This document shows, piece after piece, positions 1-9,487 of a DNA stretch of 50,167 nucleotides. This stretch comes from Burkholderiales bacterium. Lineage in GTDB: Bacteria > Pseudomonadota > Gammaproteobacteria > Burkholderiales > Casimicrobiaceae. The stretch is taken from contig JADGRP010000210.1 in the NCBI GenBank assembly GCA_017880805.1, forward strand, positions 1 to 50,167. Reading direction: 5' to 3'. The notes beneath the pieces are model-generated. The model was not told the DNA's origin and made no database searches. It was given only the letters and a program-made list of their open reading frames with translations. A program made the position numbers and the translations under genes. Numbering within the stretch: the stretch's first letter is position 1; every line of letters starts with the position of its first letter.

Positions 1-602
1 TGCACGCGGTCTCGCGGATTGCTGAGCACGATCCGCGCCGGCGCCTGGCCCACGACTGCAACCGCGGCCTCGTTGGCGGCCACCGTGATGCTTCCGAGCG
101 CATTGAAGAATTCGACCGAACCCGTCTGCACCGCCAAGGTGGTTGTTCCGGCCGCGTCGACTTCGAGCTCCCATGAGGTGCCGCGAATGGCGGCCGTCGC
201 GGACGGCGACTCCAACTGGAGGCCATCTGGAACGCGCTTCGCCTGCGACCATGCGCGTCCGAGCTCCAGGCGCAGCGTCGTCGTTGCGCCTGCGCTACCG
301 GCAACGCTTTTTACCTGCAACAGCGAATTCTGGTTGAGGCGGACCTGGGTCTCGTCGGCAAAGACAAGCGCCATCTTGCTCGCGGGACCGGTACGCACGA
401 AGGCGCCTCCGGACAGATCGTCACGTGAGCGAGCCGGCACCCAGGCGGCATCCTGTGCGGGTTTTCGCTCGCCGCTACCTTGCAGGTCCACGACCTCCGC
501 GGCGACACCGGGCGGCAACGCGGCGAAAGCATTCTGTCCGGTCGCAACCAACAACACTGCGACGCCCACGCTTCGGAGCGCCTCCCCTAACCCGTACCGC
601 AT
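1..602 (-). CDS. FecR-domain exported protein, 3' end cut by the window
   Basis: This frame reads from an ATG at 602 leftward through the window edge with no stop, so about 200 N-terminal residues are visible. A signal peptide (hydrophobic stretch near residues 11-27, ending GQNAFA) precedes a FecR-like region. That region has the pattern of a charged positive stretch, RTGPASKMALVFADETQVRL, then an IRGTSWELEV segment and an AVQTGSVEFFN segment. Family members are periplasmic ligand or cell-wall associated domains, some of them in surface proteins unrelated to iron sensing. A strong ribosome binding site, GGGGAGGTGG, sits directly before the ATG. The function cannot be fixed because the C-terminal half is missing and no sigma factor or TonB receptor is adjacent. 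Confidence 0.75.
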   Translation of the reverse strand, partial: MRYGLGEALRSVGVAVLLVATGQNAFAALPPGVAAEVVDLQGSGERKPAQDAAWVPARSRDDLSGGAFVRTGPASKMALVFADETQVRLNQNSLLQVKSVAGSAGATTTLRLELGRAWSQAKRVPDGLQLESPSATAAIRGTSWELEVDAAGTTTLAVQTGSVEFFNALGSITVAANEAAVAVVGQAPARIVLSNPRDRV

Positions 603-788
603 GCCACCTCCCCGATGTCCCGCCAGCCACGACGACCAATCGCGTTGCGACCTCGCTTTTCCTGCTGCGACAACTATTCTAACGATCCCAGTCTCAGCGT
701 GGCGCGTCCGCGAGCGGTCCGTCGCCGCCATATTCCGAGCCATTCTTGCACGTTCGCTCGCGGGACGCGCGCCATGGCGGCCTTGCGT

Positions 789-2300
789 TCACGTCACGTC
801 CAGCAGCTTCAGACGCTGCACCTTGCCCGAAGCGCCTTTGGGCAGAGCGGCGACGAAACGCAGGATCCTTGGCGTCTTGTAGGGCCCCAGCTCGCGCACG
901 CAGTGAGCCCGCAACGCTTCTTCCGAGCATTGCATCCCCGCTTTGAGCACCACGCAGGCGAGGATATCCTGCCCGTAGTGCGCATCGGGTATACCCACGG
1001 CCGCGGCTTCCAGCACCGCGGGATGCTGCAGCAAGGCCTCGTCGATTTCGCGCGGCGCGATGTTCTCGCCACCTTTGATGATCAGCTCCTTGAGCCTGCC
1101 GGTGATGAAATAGAAGCCATCATCGTCGCAGTAACCCAAGTCGCCCGTGGCGAGCCAGCCCTCCGCGGTCAGCGTCGCCGCAGTAAGCTCGGGTGCCTTG
1201 TAGTAACCCAGCATGATATTGGCACCACGCAACTGGATCTCGCCCGACGCGCCCTTCTCGAGCGCGCGTCCATCCGGCGCCACCACACGCGCCTCGAGGC
1301 CCAGCGGCAGTCCCGGACTGCCATACTTGCGGCGCGCGGGCTCGAGCGGGTTGGCAAACGCGACCGACGCGCATTCGGTCAGTCCCATCGCCTCGATCAC
1401 CGATACGCCGAAACGCCGCTCGAAAGCCCTGTGTTGCTCCGGCGGCAAAGGCGACGACGCCGAGCGCCCAAAGCGAATGCCGCGGCAGGCTTCGACCTGC
1501 GCGGGCGTGAGATCCGGTCCGTTGAGCAAATACGAGATGATGGTCGGCACCATGTTGAGCCACGTCGGGCGATAGCGCTCGATCAGCGACCACCACTGCG
1601 ACACGCTGAAGCGATGCGGCAGCACGATGCTTCCTCCAGAGAAAACCGGACTGACGGTCGCGATGCACTGGCCGTTGACGTGATACAAGGGCAGCGACGA
1701 CAGCACCCTGTCCGCCGCGGTCAGGGCATGTGCGCTGACCACGGCCTCGGCGGCGTGCACCAGATTGCGGTGCGACAGCAGCGCGCCCTTGGGCAAGCCG
1801 GTGGTGCCCGAGGTGTACATCAGCAAGGCCGGCGTGTTCGAATCGATGCCTGTCGGCGTCTCGGCGTGTCCGTCGTCGAGTTTCAGATCATCGGGATCGG
1901 TTGCACGCACCGTGACGCTGCGACCGGTCGTGCTCAGCAGACGCCTTATGCGGTCGACGAACTCGGGCGCGGCAAACACGAAGCGCGTTTCGGAATGCGC
2001 GAGGGTGTATTCGAGGTGCGCATCCTGGGCGAGAAGATTCAGCGGCGAAACGACATAGCCCGAAACCATGGTGCCAAGCAGGAGCGTCGCGGCCGCGGCG
2101 CCGTTAGGCAGCATGAACGAAACCACCTCGCCGGGAGCGACACCGGCGTCAGCGAGGAATCCTGCGAGCGCGCGGCCCGACTCACGCAGCTCGCCATAGG
2201 TGATAGCGCTGTCAGGCTCTGGGGCAAACAGAAACGGAGCGTCAGGCCGCACCTCGGCGTGATGGTCGATCACGTCGCGCAAGGTGCGCATGACGGGCAT
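789..2300 (-). CDS. sauT: AMP-forming acyl-CoA synthetase, probable sulfoacetate-CoA ligase
   Basis: 503 residues, the usual length for the acyl-adenylate (ANL) family. The ATP-binding loop YTSGTTGLPKG lies at residues 162-172, the adenylate-binding GLTE motif near 314, the hinge ATGDLGY and GRLKELIIKGGENI further on, and the C-terminal catalytic lysine segment PKGASGKVQR near 490. The family activates a carboxylic acid to its CoA thioester with ATP, giving AMP and PPi. The substrate call rests on context: it is the last gene of the ald-xsc operon, 21 bases after an acylating sulfoacetaldehyde dehydrogenase. That pairing is known as SauT/SauS in sulfoacetate users such as Cupriavidus necator. 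A general medium-chain acid ligase is the alternative. The start at 2300 follows an AAGG-type ribosome site. Confidence 0.72.
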   Translation of the reverse strand: MPVMRTLRDVIDHHAEVRPDAPFLFAPEPDSAITYGELRESGRALAGFLADAGVAPGEVVSFMLPNGAAAATLLLGTMVSGYVVSPLNLLAQDAHLEYTLAHSETRFVFAAPEFVDRIRRLLSTTGRSVTVRATDPDDLKLDDGHAETPTGIDSNTPALLMYTSGTTGLPKGALLSHRNLVHAAEAVVSAHALTAADRVLSSLPLYHVNGQCIATVSPVFSGGSIVLPHRFSVSQWWSLIERYRPTWLNMVPTIISYLLNGPDLTPAQVEACRGIRFGRSASSPLPPEQHRAFERRFGVSVIEAMGLTECASVAFANPLEPARRKYGSPGLPLGLEARVVAPDGRALEKGASGEIQLRGANIMLGYYKAPELTAATLTAEGWLATGDLGYCDDDGFYFITGRLKELIIKGGENIAPREIDEALLQHPAVLEAAAVGIPDAHYGQDILACVVLKAGMQCSEEALRAHCVRELGPYKTPRILRFVAALPKGASGKVQRLKLLDVT

Positions 2301-2321
2301 TGAGGACGCCTTAATGACCTC

Positions 2322-3755
2322 TTAAGCGCCGAACTTCCGCCGGTAGGCTCCGAAGAGCTCTGCGTCGGTCGGCTCTTGCCGGGGAACGCGAAGCGGACGA
2401 ACCACGCGGGTGATGTTGAGAAAGTGGCGGTAGTTCAGGTTGTCGGAAATAGTGTTGCCGCCCCAGCTTCCGCATCCCATCGACAGCGAAAACGGAACGC
2501 CATTGTCGAAGCTGCCGCCGGTGGCGAAGCAATGCGCCTGGTTGACGATCACGCGGCATACCGGCAACCCGAGGCCGAGCGCAAGCGCGCGCTCGTCGCT
2601 CTTGCTGTGCAGCCCGACCGAGTGGCCCGCTCCCTGGTAGCGCAGGATGCTCTCAGCAAGCGCCGCCGCGTGCGCGAAATCCCGCGCCCGGTACACGGCC
2701 AGCACCGGCGAAAGTTTCTCGCCCGAGAAAGGATGAGCAGCGCCGACGCCGGTTTCTTCTACGATCAGAAACGCCGCGTGCTTGAGCGCCGCTCGCGCAA
2801 GGCCCGCGCGTTCGGCAACCACTGCCGCCGATCGCGCCGTGAATCGCGGAGAGAGCCTGCCTTGCACGAACATCGCGGCCGAGAGCTGCGCCGACTCGGC
2901 GGCGTCGAGCATCACTCCTCCTTCCGCGACGAGCGCAGCGATCATCGGTGCGTAAACGTCCTCGATGACCACCACGCTGTTCTCCGACGAGCAGCTCGTC
3001 GCGTGGTCGAACGCCTTCGAGGTGGCAATCTTCCGCGCCGCGTCGCGCACGTTCGCGGTTTCGTCGACGATCACCACCACATTGCCCGCACCGACGCCGA
3101 TCGCCGGCGTACCGCTGGAGTACGCCGCCTTGACGTTGGTCCGCGAGCCCGTCGCGACGACCAGGTCGGCCTGGCGCATGAGCTCGATGGTCGCTTCGCG
3201 CGTGACCGGCGCCGGCAATTGCTGGATCAGATCCCGCGGCGCGTCGATGCGATCCAGCTCGGCGTGCATGTACCGAAGCAGCAGCCGGCCGGTGGAATGG
3301 CCTTTGGGAGAGGGGGCGAGGACGATCGCGTTTCGACCCTTGAGCGCATTGATGATGTTGTTGGCGGGCGTGGCTCCCGGGTTGGTCGACGGCGTGACGG
3401 CGGCGACAACGCCGACCGGTCTCGCGATTTCGGTCAGACCCAACTCCGGCAACTCGGCGATCACGCCCACCGATTTCGCTCCGCGCAAATCGTCGAGAAG
3501 GCCGATGGTCTTGCGCCGGTTCTTGGCCACTTTGTCGGCGACATTACCCAGGCCCGTGTCGCGGACCGCGATCTCGGCAAGCATGCGATTGTGCTCAGGA
3601 TGAACTATCGCCCACCCTGCCGCGGTGACCGCTTCATCGGCCTGTTCCTGGTTCCAGCCGTCGATCGCGCGCTGCGCGACGCGGGCGCGCTCAACGAGCG
3701 CGCCGACCACGCGCGCGGTCTCGGCGTCCAGATCGAGCGGGTCCTTGCGGCCCAC
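2322..3755 (-). CDS. sauS: Acylating sulfoacetaldehyde dehydrogenase
   Basis: 477 residues of the CoA-acylating aldehyde dehydrogenase family. The catalytic cysteine is Cys255 in HATSCSSENS, and an NAD(P)-binding type segment TPSTNPGATP lies near residues 121-130. A cofactor/CoA region GTPAIGVGAGNVVV and the C-terminal GCGSWGGNTISDNL motif of this subgroup are also present. SauS reduces sulfoacetyl-CoA to sulfoacetaldehyde, the substrate of Xsc encoded in the same operon, and the CoA ligase that would supply its substrate follows immediately. The start is GTG at 3755, nine bases after the preceding stop. An acetaldehyde or other acylating dehydrogenase is possible on sequence alone, but the xsc context makes the sulfonate role the simplest reading. 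Confidence 0.82.
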   Translation of the reverse strand: MGRKDPLDLDAETARVVGALVERARVAQRAIDGWNQEQADEAVTAAGWAIVHPEHNRMLAEIAVRDTGLGNVADKVAKNRRKTIGLLDDLRGAKSVGVIAELPELGLTEIARPVGVVAAVTPSTNPGATPANNIINALKGRNAIVLAPSPKGHSTGRLLLRYMHAELDRIDAPRDLIQQLPAPVTREATIELMRQADLVVATGSRTNVKAAYSSGTPAIGVGAGNVVVIVDETANVRDAARKIATSKAFDHATSCSSENSVVVIEDVYAPMIAALVAEGGVMLDAAESAQLSAAMFVQGRLSPRFTARSAAVVAERAGLARAALKHAAFLIVEETGVGAAHPFSGEKLSPVLAVYRARDFAHAAALAESILRYQGAGHSVGLHSKSDERALALGLGLPVCRVIVNQAHCFATGGSFDNGVPFSLSMGCGSWGGNTISDNLNYRHFLNITRVVRPLRVPRQEPTDAELFGAYRRKFGA

Positions 3756-3764
3756 GCTAGGCGC

Positions 3765-4763
3765 TCATTCGGGTTTGATCTTCGCTTCGCGAATGACGAA
3801 CTCCCACTGCTTGAGCTCGTCGTGGATCAGTCGCTCGAATTCGGCCGAAGTCGAATACGCGGCCTCCGCCCCCTGCGCGAAAAGCCGCTCTTTGACGTCG
3901 GGCATTTGCAGCACCTTGGCGAAGGCCGCCTGAAGCTTGGAAACTACCGCTGGCGGCGTTTTGGCTGGGACCAGTGCTCCGTACCACGAGTTGACGACGC
4001 AATCGGGAACGCCCGACTCGGCGATGGTGGGGATGTCCGGTGCCGCGGCGCTACGCTTGTCGCTGGTGACGGCGAGGGCCTTCAGCCTGCCCGCTTTGAC
4101 ATACTGCAATGCTGCCGGCATCGAGACGAACAAGAGTTGCACCTGGCCGCCGAGCGTGTCCGTCACCGCCGGCCCGCCTCCCTTGTACGGAACGTGGACC
4201 ATGTCGATGCCGGTTTTCAGCTTGAACAGCTCTCCCGCGATGTGGCCCGGAGAACCCGTGCCGACGGACGCGTAGTTGAGCTTTCCCGGCTGCGACTTGG
4301 CGAGCGCGATCAGCTCCTTGATGTTATTCGCGGGTACCGACGGATTGGCCACCAGGATCTGCGGGATGTAGGCCGCCAGCGAAATCGGGATGAAGTCTTT
4401 TTCAACGTCGAACGGCAGCTTATCGTAGAGCTTCGGATTGATGGTGTGCGACGAAAGCGTGAACAGAATCGTGTAGCCGTCGGGCGCCGATTTGGCGGCG
4501 ATATCGGTGCCGATGTTGCCGGCCGCGCCACCGCGGTTGTCAACGATGATCGGCTGGCCGAGCGCTGTCGCGAGCGGTTCCGATAGCGTGCGGGCGACGA
4601 TGTCGGTGCCGCCTGCAGGAGGATAAGGCACGATCATGCGAATGGGCTTGTTCGGATAATCCTGCGCGTGCAAAGTCGGTGCGCAGAACGCTGCGGCAAA
4701 TAAGAGCGGCAACATCGGCAACACTGCGCGCAACATCGAGTGTTTGGGCGCAATCAGGGCCAT
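3765..4763 (-). CDS. Tripartite tricarboxylate transporter-type periplasmic binding protein (Bug/TctC family)
   Basis: 332 residues with a signal peptide (hydrophobic LPMLPLLFAAAFCAPTLHAQ), then YPNKPIRMIVPYPPAGGTD, the hallmark N-terminus of Bug receptors. A DNRGGAAGNIGTDIAAKSAPDGY-type central motif follows (positions about 4485-4555). Such proteins bind organic acids in the periplasm and normally hand them to TctAB membrane proteins, but no tctA or tctB is present here. Many betaproteobacteria carry dozens of orphan Bug genes. Its place between xsc and sauS suggests it binds a sulfonate or sulfoacetate, an inference only. The start at 4763 is preferred over an upstream in-frame ATG at 4787 because GGAG lies just before it and the signal peptide then begins normally. 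Confidence 0.85.
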   Translation of the reverse strand: MALIAPKHSMLRAVLPMLPLLFAAAFCAPTLHAQDYPNKPIRMIVPYPPAGGTDIVARTLSEPLATALGQPIIVDNRGGAAGNIGTDIAAKSAPDGYTILFTLSSHTINPKLYDKLPFDVEKDFIPISLAAYIPQILVANPSVPANNIKELIALAKSQPGKLNYASVGTGSPGHIAGELFKLKTGIDMVHVPYKGGGPAVTDTLGGQVQLLFVSMPAALQYVKAGRLKALAVTSDKRSAAAPDIPTIAESGVPDCVVNSWYGALVPAKTPPAVVSKLQAAFAKVLQMPDVKERLFAQGAEAAYSTSAEFERLIHDELKQWEFVIREAKIKPE

Positions 4764-4860
4764 CTGTCTGCTCCGGCAATCAGGCAAGCGGCTTGGTGAG
4801 GATCGGCGTACACAGCCGCTTGCACCGCGATAGCTTCGCGATCAGCAGCAGCGCAAATCC

Positions 4861-6684
4861 TCAACGCTTCGCGGCGGTCGATTTGTACTTGTCCAGATGA
4901 CGCACCGGCAACGCCAGCGCGTCGCGCCGGAACGGGTCACCGAGCTCGCGCGTGACCATCATTTCCAGCACGGTGGTCTTGCCTTCCGACTGCGCTTTCG
5001 CGGCGGCTACGAGCGCGGGGCCGACGTCGCTCAAGCTATCGATGCGCGTGCCTTCCGCGCCCATCGCCTTGGCTACCGCGGCCCATGACGGCTGCTTGTC
5101 CAGGTTCACGCCCACAAAGCGCTTGTCGTAGAAATCGACATGGTTCTTTTTCTCCGCGCCCCACTGTCCGTTGTTGAAGACGACCGCGGTGACGGGAATG
5201 TTCTCGCGCACGCAGGTCTGCAGCTCGCCGAAGCTCATGCCCCAGGCGCCGTCGCCGACGTAGGCGATGGCAGGGCGGTCGGGCGCGGCGACCTTGGCGC
5301 CGATGATCGTCGGAAACGCGTATCCGCAATTGCCGAAGCTCATCGCCGCGAACATGCTTCGAGGATGATCGAAGCGCAAATACGAATTCGAGATCGAGCA
5401 GATGTTGCCGATGTCGGTGGAGACCATCGCACCCTCGGGCATCGCCCGCTCGAGCTCGCGCAGCATCTGACGCGGGTGCATGTAGCTCGAGTCTTTCGTC
5501 ACGTCGAGCGACCACGCGTCCTTTTCGTGCGCCCATCCATCGAGCTCGCTCTTCCACGCGGCTTGCTCGGAACGGATATCGGCGAGGCGCGCGGCCTTGT
5601 TCGCGTGACACGCCAGCGCCTTGCCGGCAAGGCGCGCGATCAGCGCCCGCGCCGCCGCTTTCGCGTCGCCACAAATGGCGACCGTCGCCGTTTTCACCAG
5701 ACCCAGCATCTTCGCGTCGGCGTCGATCTGGATGATCTTCGCGTTCTTGGGCCAGTAATCGAGTCCGTGCTGCGGAAGGGTGCCGAACGGGCCGAGCCGT
5801 GTGCCGAGCGCCAGCACCACGTCGGCCTTGGCGATCAGTTTCATCGCGGCCTTCGAGCCCTGGTAGCCGAGCGGCCCGCACCACAGCGGATGGCGCGCCG
5901 GGAAAGAATCGTTGTGCAGATAGCTGTTCGCCACCGGAGCCTGCAGCAGCTCGGCAAGCTCGATCGCCTCGCGCTCTCCATCGCCCATGACCACGCCGCC
6001 GCCGCAAAGCATGACCGGAAATTTCGCGGCCGCGAGCAATCCGGCCGCCGCGTTCAGGCTCTGCTCACCGCCCGCCCCGCGCTCGACGGTCATCGGCCGC
6101 GGTATCTCGCATTCGATGTCGCCGTAGAAGAAATCGCGCGGAATATTGAGCTGGGTCGGGCCCATCTCGAGCATCGCGCGATCGAAGGAGCGAGACGTCA
6201 GTTCCGCCATGCGCGCCTTGTTGTTGACGTGTGCCTGGTACTTGGTGATTTTGGAGAAGATCGGCAACTGCTCGGTTTCCTGGAAGCCGCCCAACCCCAG
6301 CGTCATCGTTCCGGTTTCGGGCGTGATCACGACCACCGGCGAATGCGCCCAGTACGCCGCCGCGACGGAGGTCACGAAATTGGTGATGCCGGGACCGTTC
6401 TGCGCGATGCACACGCCGTGCCGGCCCGAGACACGGGAATAGCCGTCGGCCATATGCCCGCCGCCCTGCTCGTGAGCGACCGAAATGAAACGGATCCCCG
6501 CAAGCGGAAACAAATCCAGCGCATCCATGTACGCCGAGCCGACGATGCCGAAGACCTCGGTCACGCCCTGCGCAACCAGCGTTTCGACAAAGGCCTCGGA
6601 AGGCGTCATGGTCTGGCGGCCGGTAACCACGGCGCGAGCGCCCGTTTTCGCGGCCAGGGTCTCGCTATCGGTCATGGTGTTCAT
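4861..6684 (-). CDS. xsc: Sulfoacetaldehyde acetyltransferase
   Basis: 607 residues, full length for Xsc, a thiamine-diphosphate enzyme of the acetolactate-synthase fold. It converts sulfoacetaldehyde and phosphate to acetyl phosphate and sulfite in the cytoplasm. Visible marks are the activating glutamate in SVAHEQGGGHMADGYSR (Glu72), the central domain from about 205 to 350, and the ThDP/Mg motif GDGAWGMSFGELQT at 477-490 followed by FNNGQWGAEKKNH. The last stretch separates Xsc from ordinary acetolactate synthases. A GGAG ribosome site precedes the ATG at 6684. It is second in the leftward operon, 59 bases after ald, and its product acetyl phosphate is handled by pta at 12579. This is the central enzyme of the island. 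Confidence 0.95.
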   Translation of the reverse strand: MNTMTDSETLAAKTGARAVVTGRQTMTPSEAFVETLVAQGVTEVFGIVGSAYMDALDLFPLAGIRFISVAHEQGGGHMADGYSRVSGRHGVCIAQNGPGITNFVTSVAAAYWAHSPVVVITPETGTMTLGLGGFQETEQLPIFSKITKYQAHVNNKARMAELTSRSFDRAMLEMGPTQLNIPRDFFYGDIECEIPRPMTVERGAGGEQSLNAAAGLLAAAKFPVMLCGGGVVMGDGEREAIELAELLQAPVANSYLHNDSFPARHPLWCGPLGYQGSKAAMKLIAKADVVLALGTRLGPFGTLPQHGLDYWPKNAKIIQIDADAKMLGLVKTATVAICGDAKAAARALIARLAGKALACHANKAARLADIRSEQAAWKSELDGWAHEKDAWSLDVTKDSSYMHPRQMLRELERAMPEGAMVSTDIGNICSISNSYLRFDHPRSMFAAMSFGNCGYAFPTIIGAKVAAPDRPAIAYVGDGAWGMSFGELQTCVRENIPVTAVVFNNGQWGAEKKNHVDFYDKRFVGVNLDKQPSWAAVAKAMGAEGTRIDSLSDVGPALVAAAKAQSEGKTTVLEMMVTRELGDPFRRDALALPVRHLDKYKSTAAKR

Positions 6685-6743
6685 GTCGGCTCCAGGAAAT
6701 CAGGTGCGGCTTGAGTGCTCGAGCAAGCTTCGATGGCGAAAGT

Positions 6744-7859
<1,116 letters not shown>

Positions 7860-8075
7860 GGGATTCGTGGTGCCTTATATCGGATGCAGGAATCAGGGAC
7901 GCGAAGGATTGCACCCGTTTGGGCCGGTTTTGGCGCGATTCGGCTGTCGACAGGCGCGGGTCATTCATTGACCGAGTAGCGTAGAATCGTAGCATAGCGA
8001 GGGATCGCGCCGGACTCGTGACCCCGGCCGCCGATGGTTCCGTCGCCAGCTTCGCAACGCCAAGGAGAATATCGC
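7860..8075. promoter_or_regulatory. Divergent ald/tpa control region
   Basis: This 216-base gap separates the two oppositely transcribed arms of the sulfonate island, so promoters for both must lie here. For tpa, a TTGACC at 7968-7973 and a TAGCAT at 7990-7995 are 16 bases apart. A perfect palindrome GGTCA-TTCAT-TGACC (7959-7973) overlaps the -35 box and could be an operator. The tpa ribosome site AAGGAG stands 8 bases before its ATG. On the other strand a TATAAG lies close to the ald start without a clear -35 partner. No regulator gene (GntR/MocR TauR, LysR, or SauR type) is encoded in the window. Confidence 0.45.
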
Positions 8076-9419
8076 ATGGGCCACGCCGAAACCACGCTCC
8101 GCGAACAAGCTGCACCGCGCCAGATCTCGATGGACGAGCTCTGGATGCCGTTCACCCCCAATCGCGACTTCAAGCACGACCCGAAGATGGTCGTGCGCGC
8201 CGAGGGAATGTATCTATGGAGCGACCGCGGCGCGAAGATTCTCGACGGGTCGTCGGGACTGTTTTGCGTCAACGCCGGCCACGGCCGCAAGGAAATCGCC
8301 GACGCGGTCGGCGCACAACTGCGGGAGCTCGATTTCATCGCGCCCTTCACTCGCGGACATCCCAAGCAGTTCGAGCTCGCCACCCGGGTGGCCGAGCTCA
8401 CTCCGGGCGACCTGAACCGGATTTTCTTCGTCAATTCCGGCTCCGAGGCGGTCGACACCGCGATGAAGGTGGCCCTCGCCTATCATCAGGCGCGCGGGCA
8501 AGGCGGGCGCAACATGTTCGTCTCCCGCGAGCGCGCCTACCACGGCGTCAATTTCGGCGGCGTGTCGCTGGCCGGCATGGTAAACAACCGGCGCAAATTC
8601 GGTCCGACGCTGCCCGGCATCGCGCACATGCGTCACACGCACATCAAGGAGAACTTTTTCGTACGCGGCGAAGGTAGCCAGGGCGTCGAGCTGGCCGAAG
8701 ACCTGTTGCGCTTCATCAACCTGTACGGCGCGGAGAACATCGCGGCTTGCTTCGTCGAGCCCATCGCCGGGTCGACGGGCTGCCTCGTGCCGCCGAAGGG
8801 CTATCTGCAGCGCTTGCGGGACATTTGCGACGCGCACGGCATCGTTCTCGTCTTCGACGAAGTGATCTGCGGCTTCGGCCGTACCGGATCGGCCTTCGCG
8901 GCACAAAGCTTCGGTGTCACACCGGACGTGATGACCATGGCCAAGGGCATCACCAACGGCGCGCAGCCGATGGGTGCGGTTGCGATCAGCGAGCGCATTC
9001 ACGACACGATCATGGGCGCCGCCGCCGATGGGGCCATCGAGTTCTTTCACGGCTACACCTATTCCGGTCACCCCGCACCGTGCGCGGCGGGGCTCGCGAC
9101 GCTCGATATCTACAAGAACGAGGGACTGTTCGAGCGTGGCGCCGCACTTTCCCCGTATTTTCTCGACGCGCTCTGGTCGCTCAAGGACGTGTCTGTCGTC
9201 TCCGACATTCGTGGCTACGGCTTGCTCGCGGCGATCGACGTTCACGCCGATGGTGCGCCGGGCAAGCGCGGCCACGCGCTGCAAAAGCAGCTCTTCGACA
9301 ACGGCTTGCACGTCAAGGCGAGCGGGGACTGCGTAATCATCGCTCCACCGCTGATCGCGGAGCGGCAGCACATCGACGCGATCGTCGATTGTTTGCGCAA
9401 GACGCTGGCAGTGATTTAG
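8076..9419 (+). CDS. tpa: Taurine:pyruvate aminotransferase (class III)
   Basis: 447 residues, a class-III (omega-amino acid) PLP aminotransferase. The PLP-binding aspartate is in VFDEVICGFGRTG (Asp261) and the Schiff-base lysine is Lys290 in TMAKGITNGAQPMG. SGSEAVDTAMK near 121-131 binds the cofactor phosphate. The reaction inferred is taurine plus pyruvate to sulfoacetaldehyde plus alanine. The divergent ald recycles alanine, xsc takes the sulfoacetaldehyde, and tauA starts 68 bases downstream. By sequence alone a beta-alanine or other omega-amino acid:pyruvate aminotransferase is possible. The start at 8076 has AAGGAG correctly spaced, so an upstream in-frame start at 8034 is less likely. 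Confidence 0.87.
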   Translation: MGHAETTLREQAAPRQISMDELWMPFTPNRDFKHDPKMVVRAEGMYLWSDRGAKILDGSSGLFCVNAGHGRKEIADAVGAQLRELDFIAPFTRGHPKQFELATRVAELTPGDLNRIFFVNSGSEAVDTAMKVALAYHQARGQGGRNMFVSRERAYHGVNFGGVSLAGMVNNRRKFGPTLPGIAHMRHTHIKENFFVRGEGSQGVELAEDLLRFINLYGAENIAACFVEPIAGSTGCLVPPKGYLQRLRDICDAHGIVLVFDEVICGFGRTGSAFAAQSFGVTPDVMTMAKGITNGAQPMGAVAISERIHDTIMGAAADGAIEFFHGYTYSGHPAPCAAGLATLDIYKNEGLFERGAALSPYFLDALWSLKDVSVVSDIRGYGLLAAIDVHADGAPGKRGHALQKQLFDNGLHVKASGDCVIIAPPLIAERQHIDAIVDCLRKTLAVI

Positions 9420-9487
9420 CGCTTTGGCACCACGTGCCGACAGCCCGCGACGCGGCGCGTACCTGCAATTCATTTGAAGGAGAGAGC

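Noticed and set aside
615-6714. Long open frames on the plus strand opposite sauT, sauS, the Bug gene and xsc (for example 615-2303, 2376-4586, 5140-6714)
   Set aside because: They are Arg/His/Asp-rich antisense shadows of GC-rich genes, lack family motifs and ribosome sites, and lie fully over well-supported genes.
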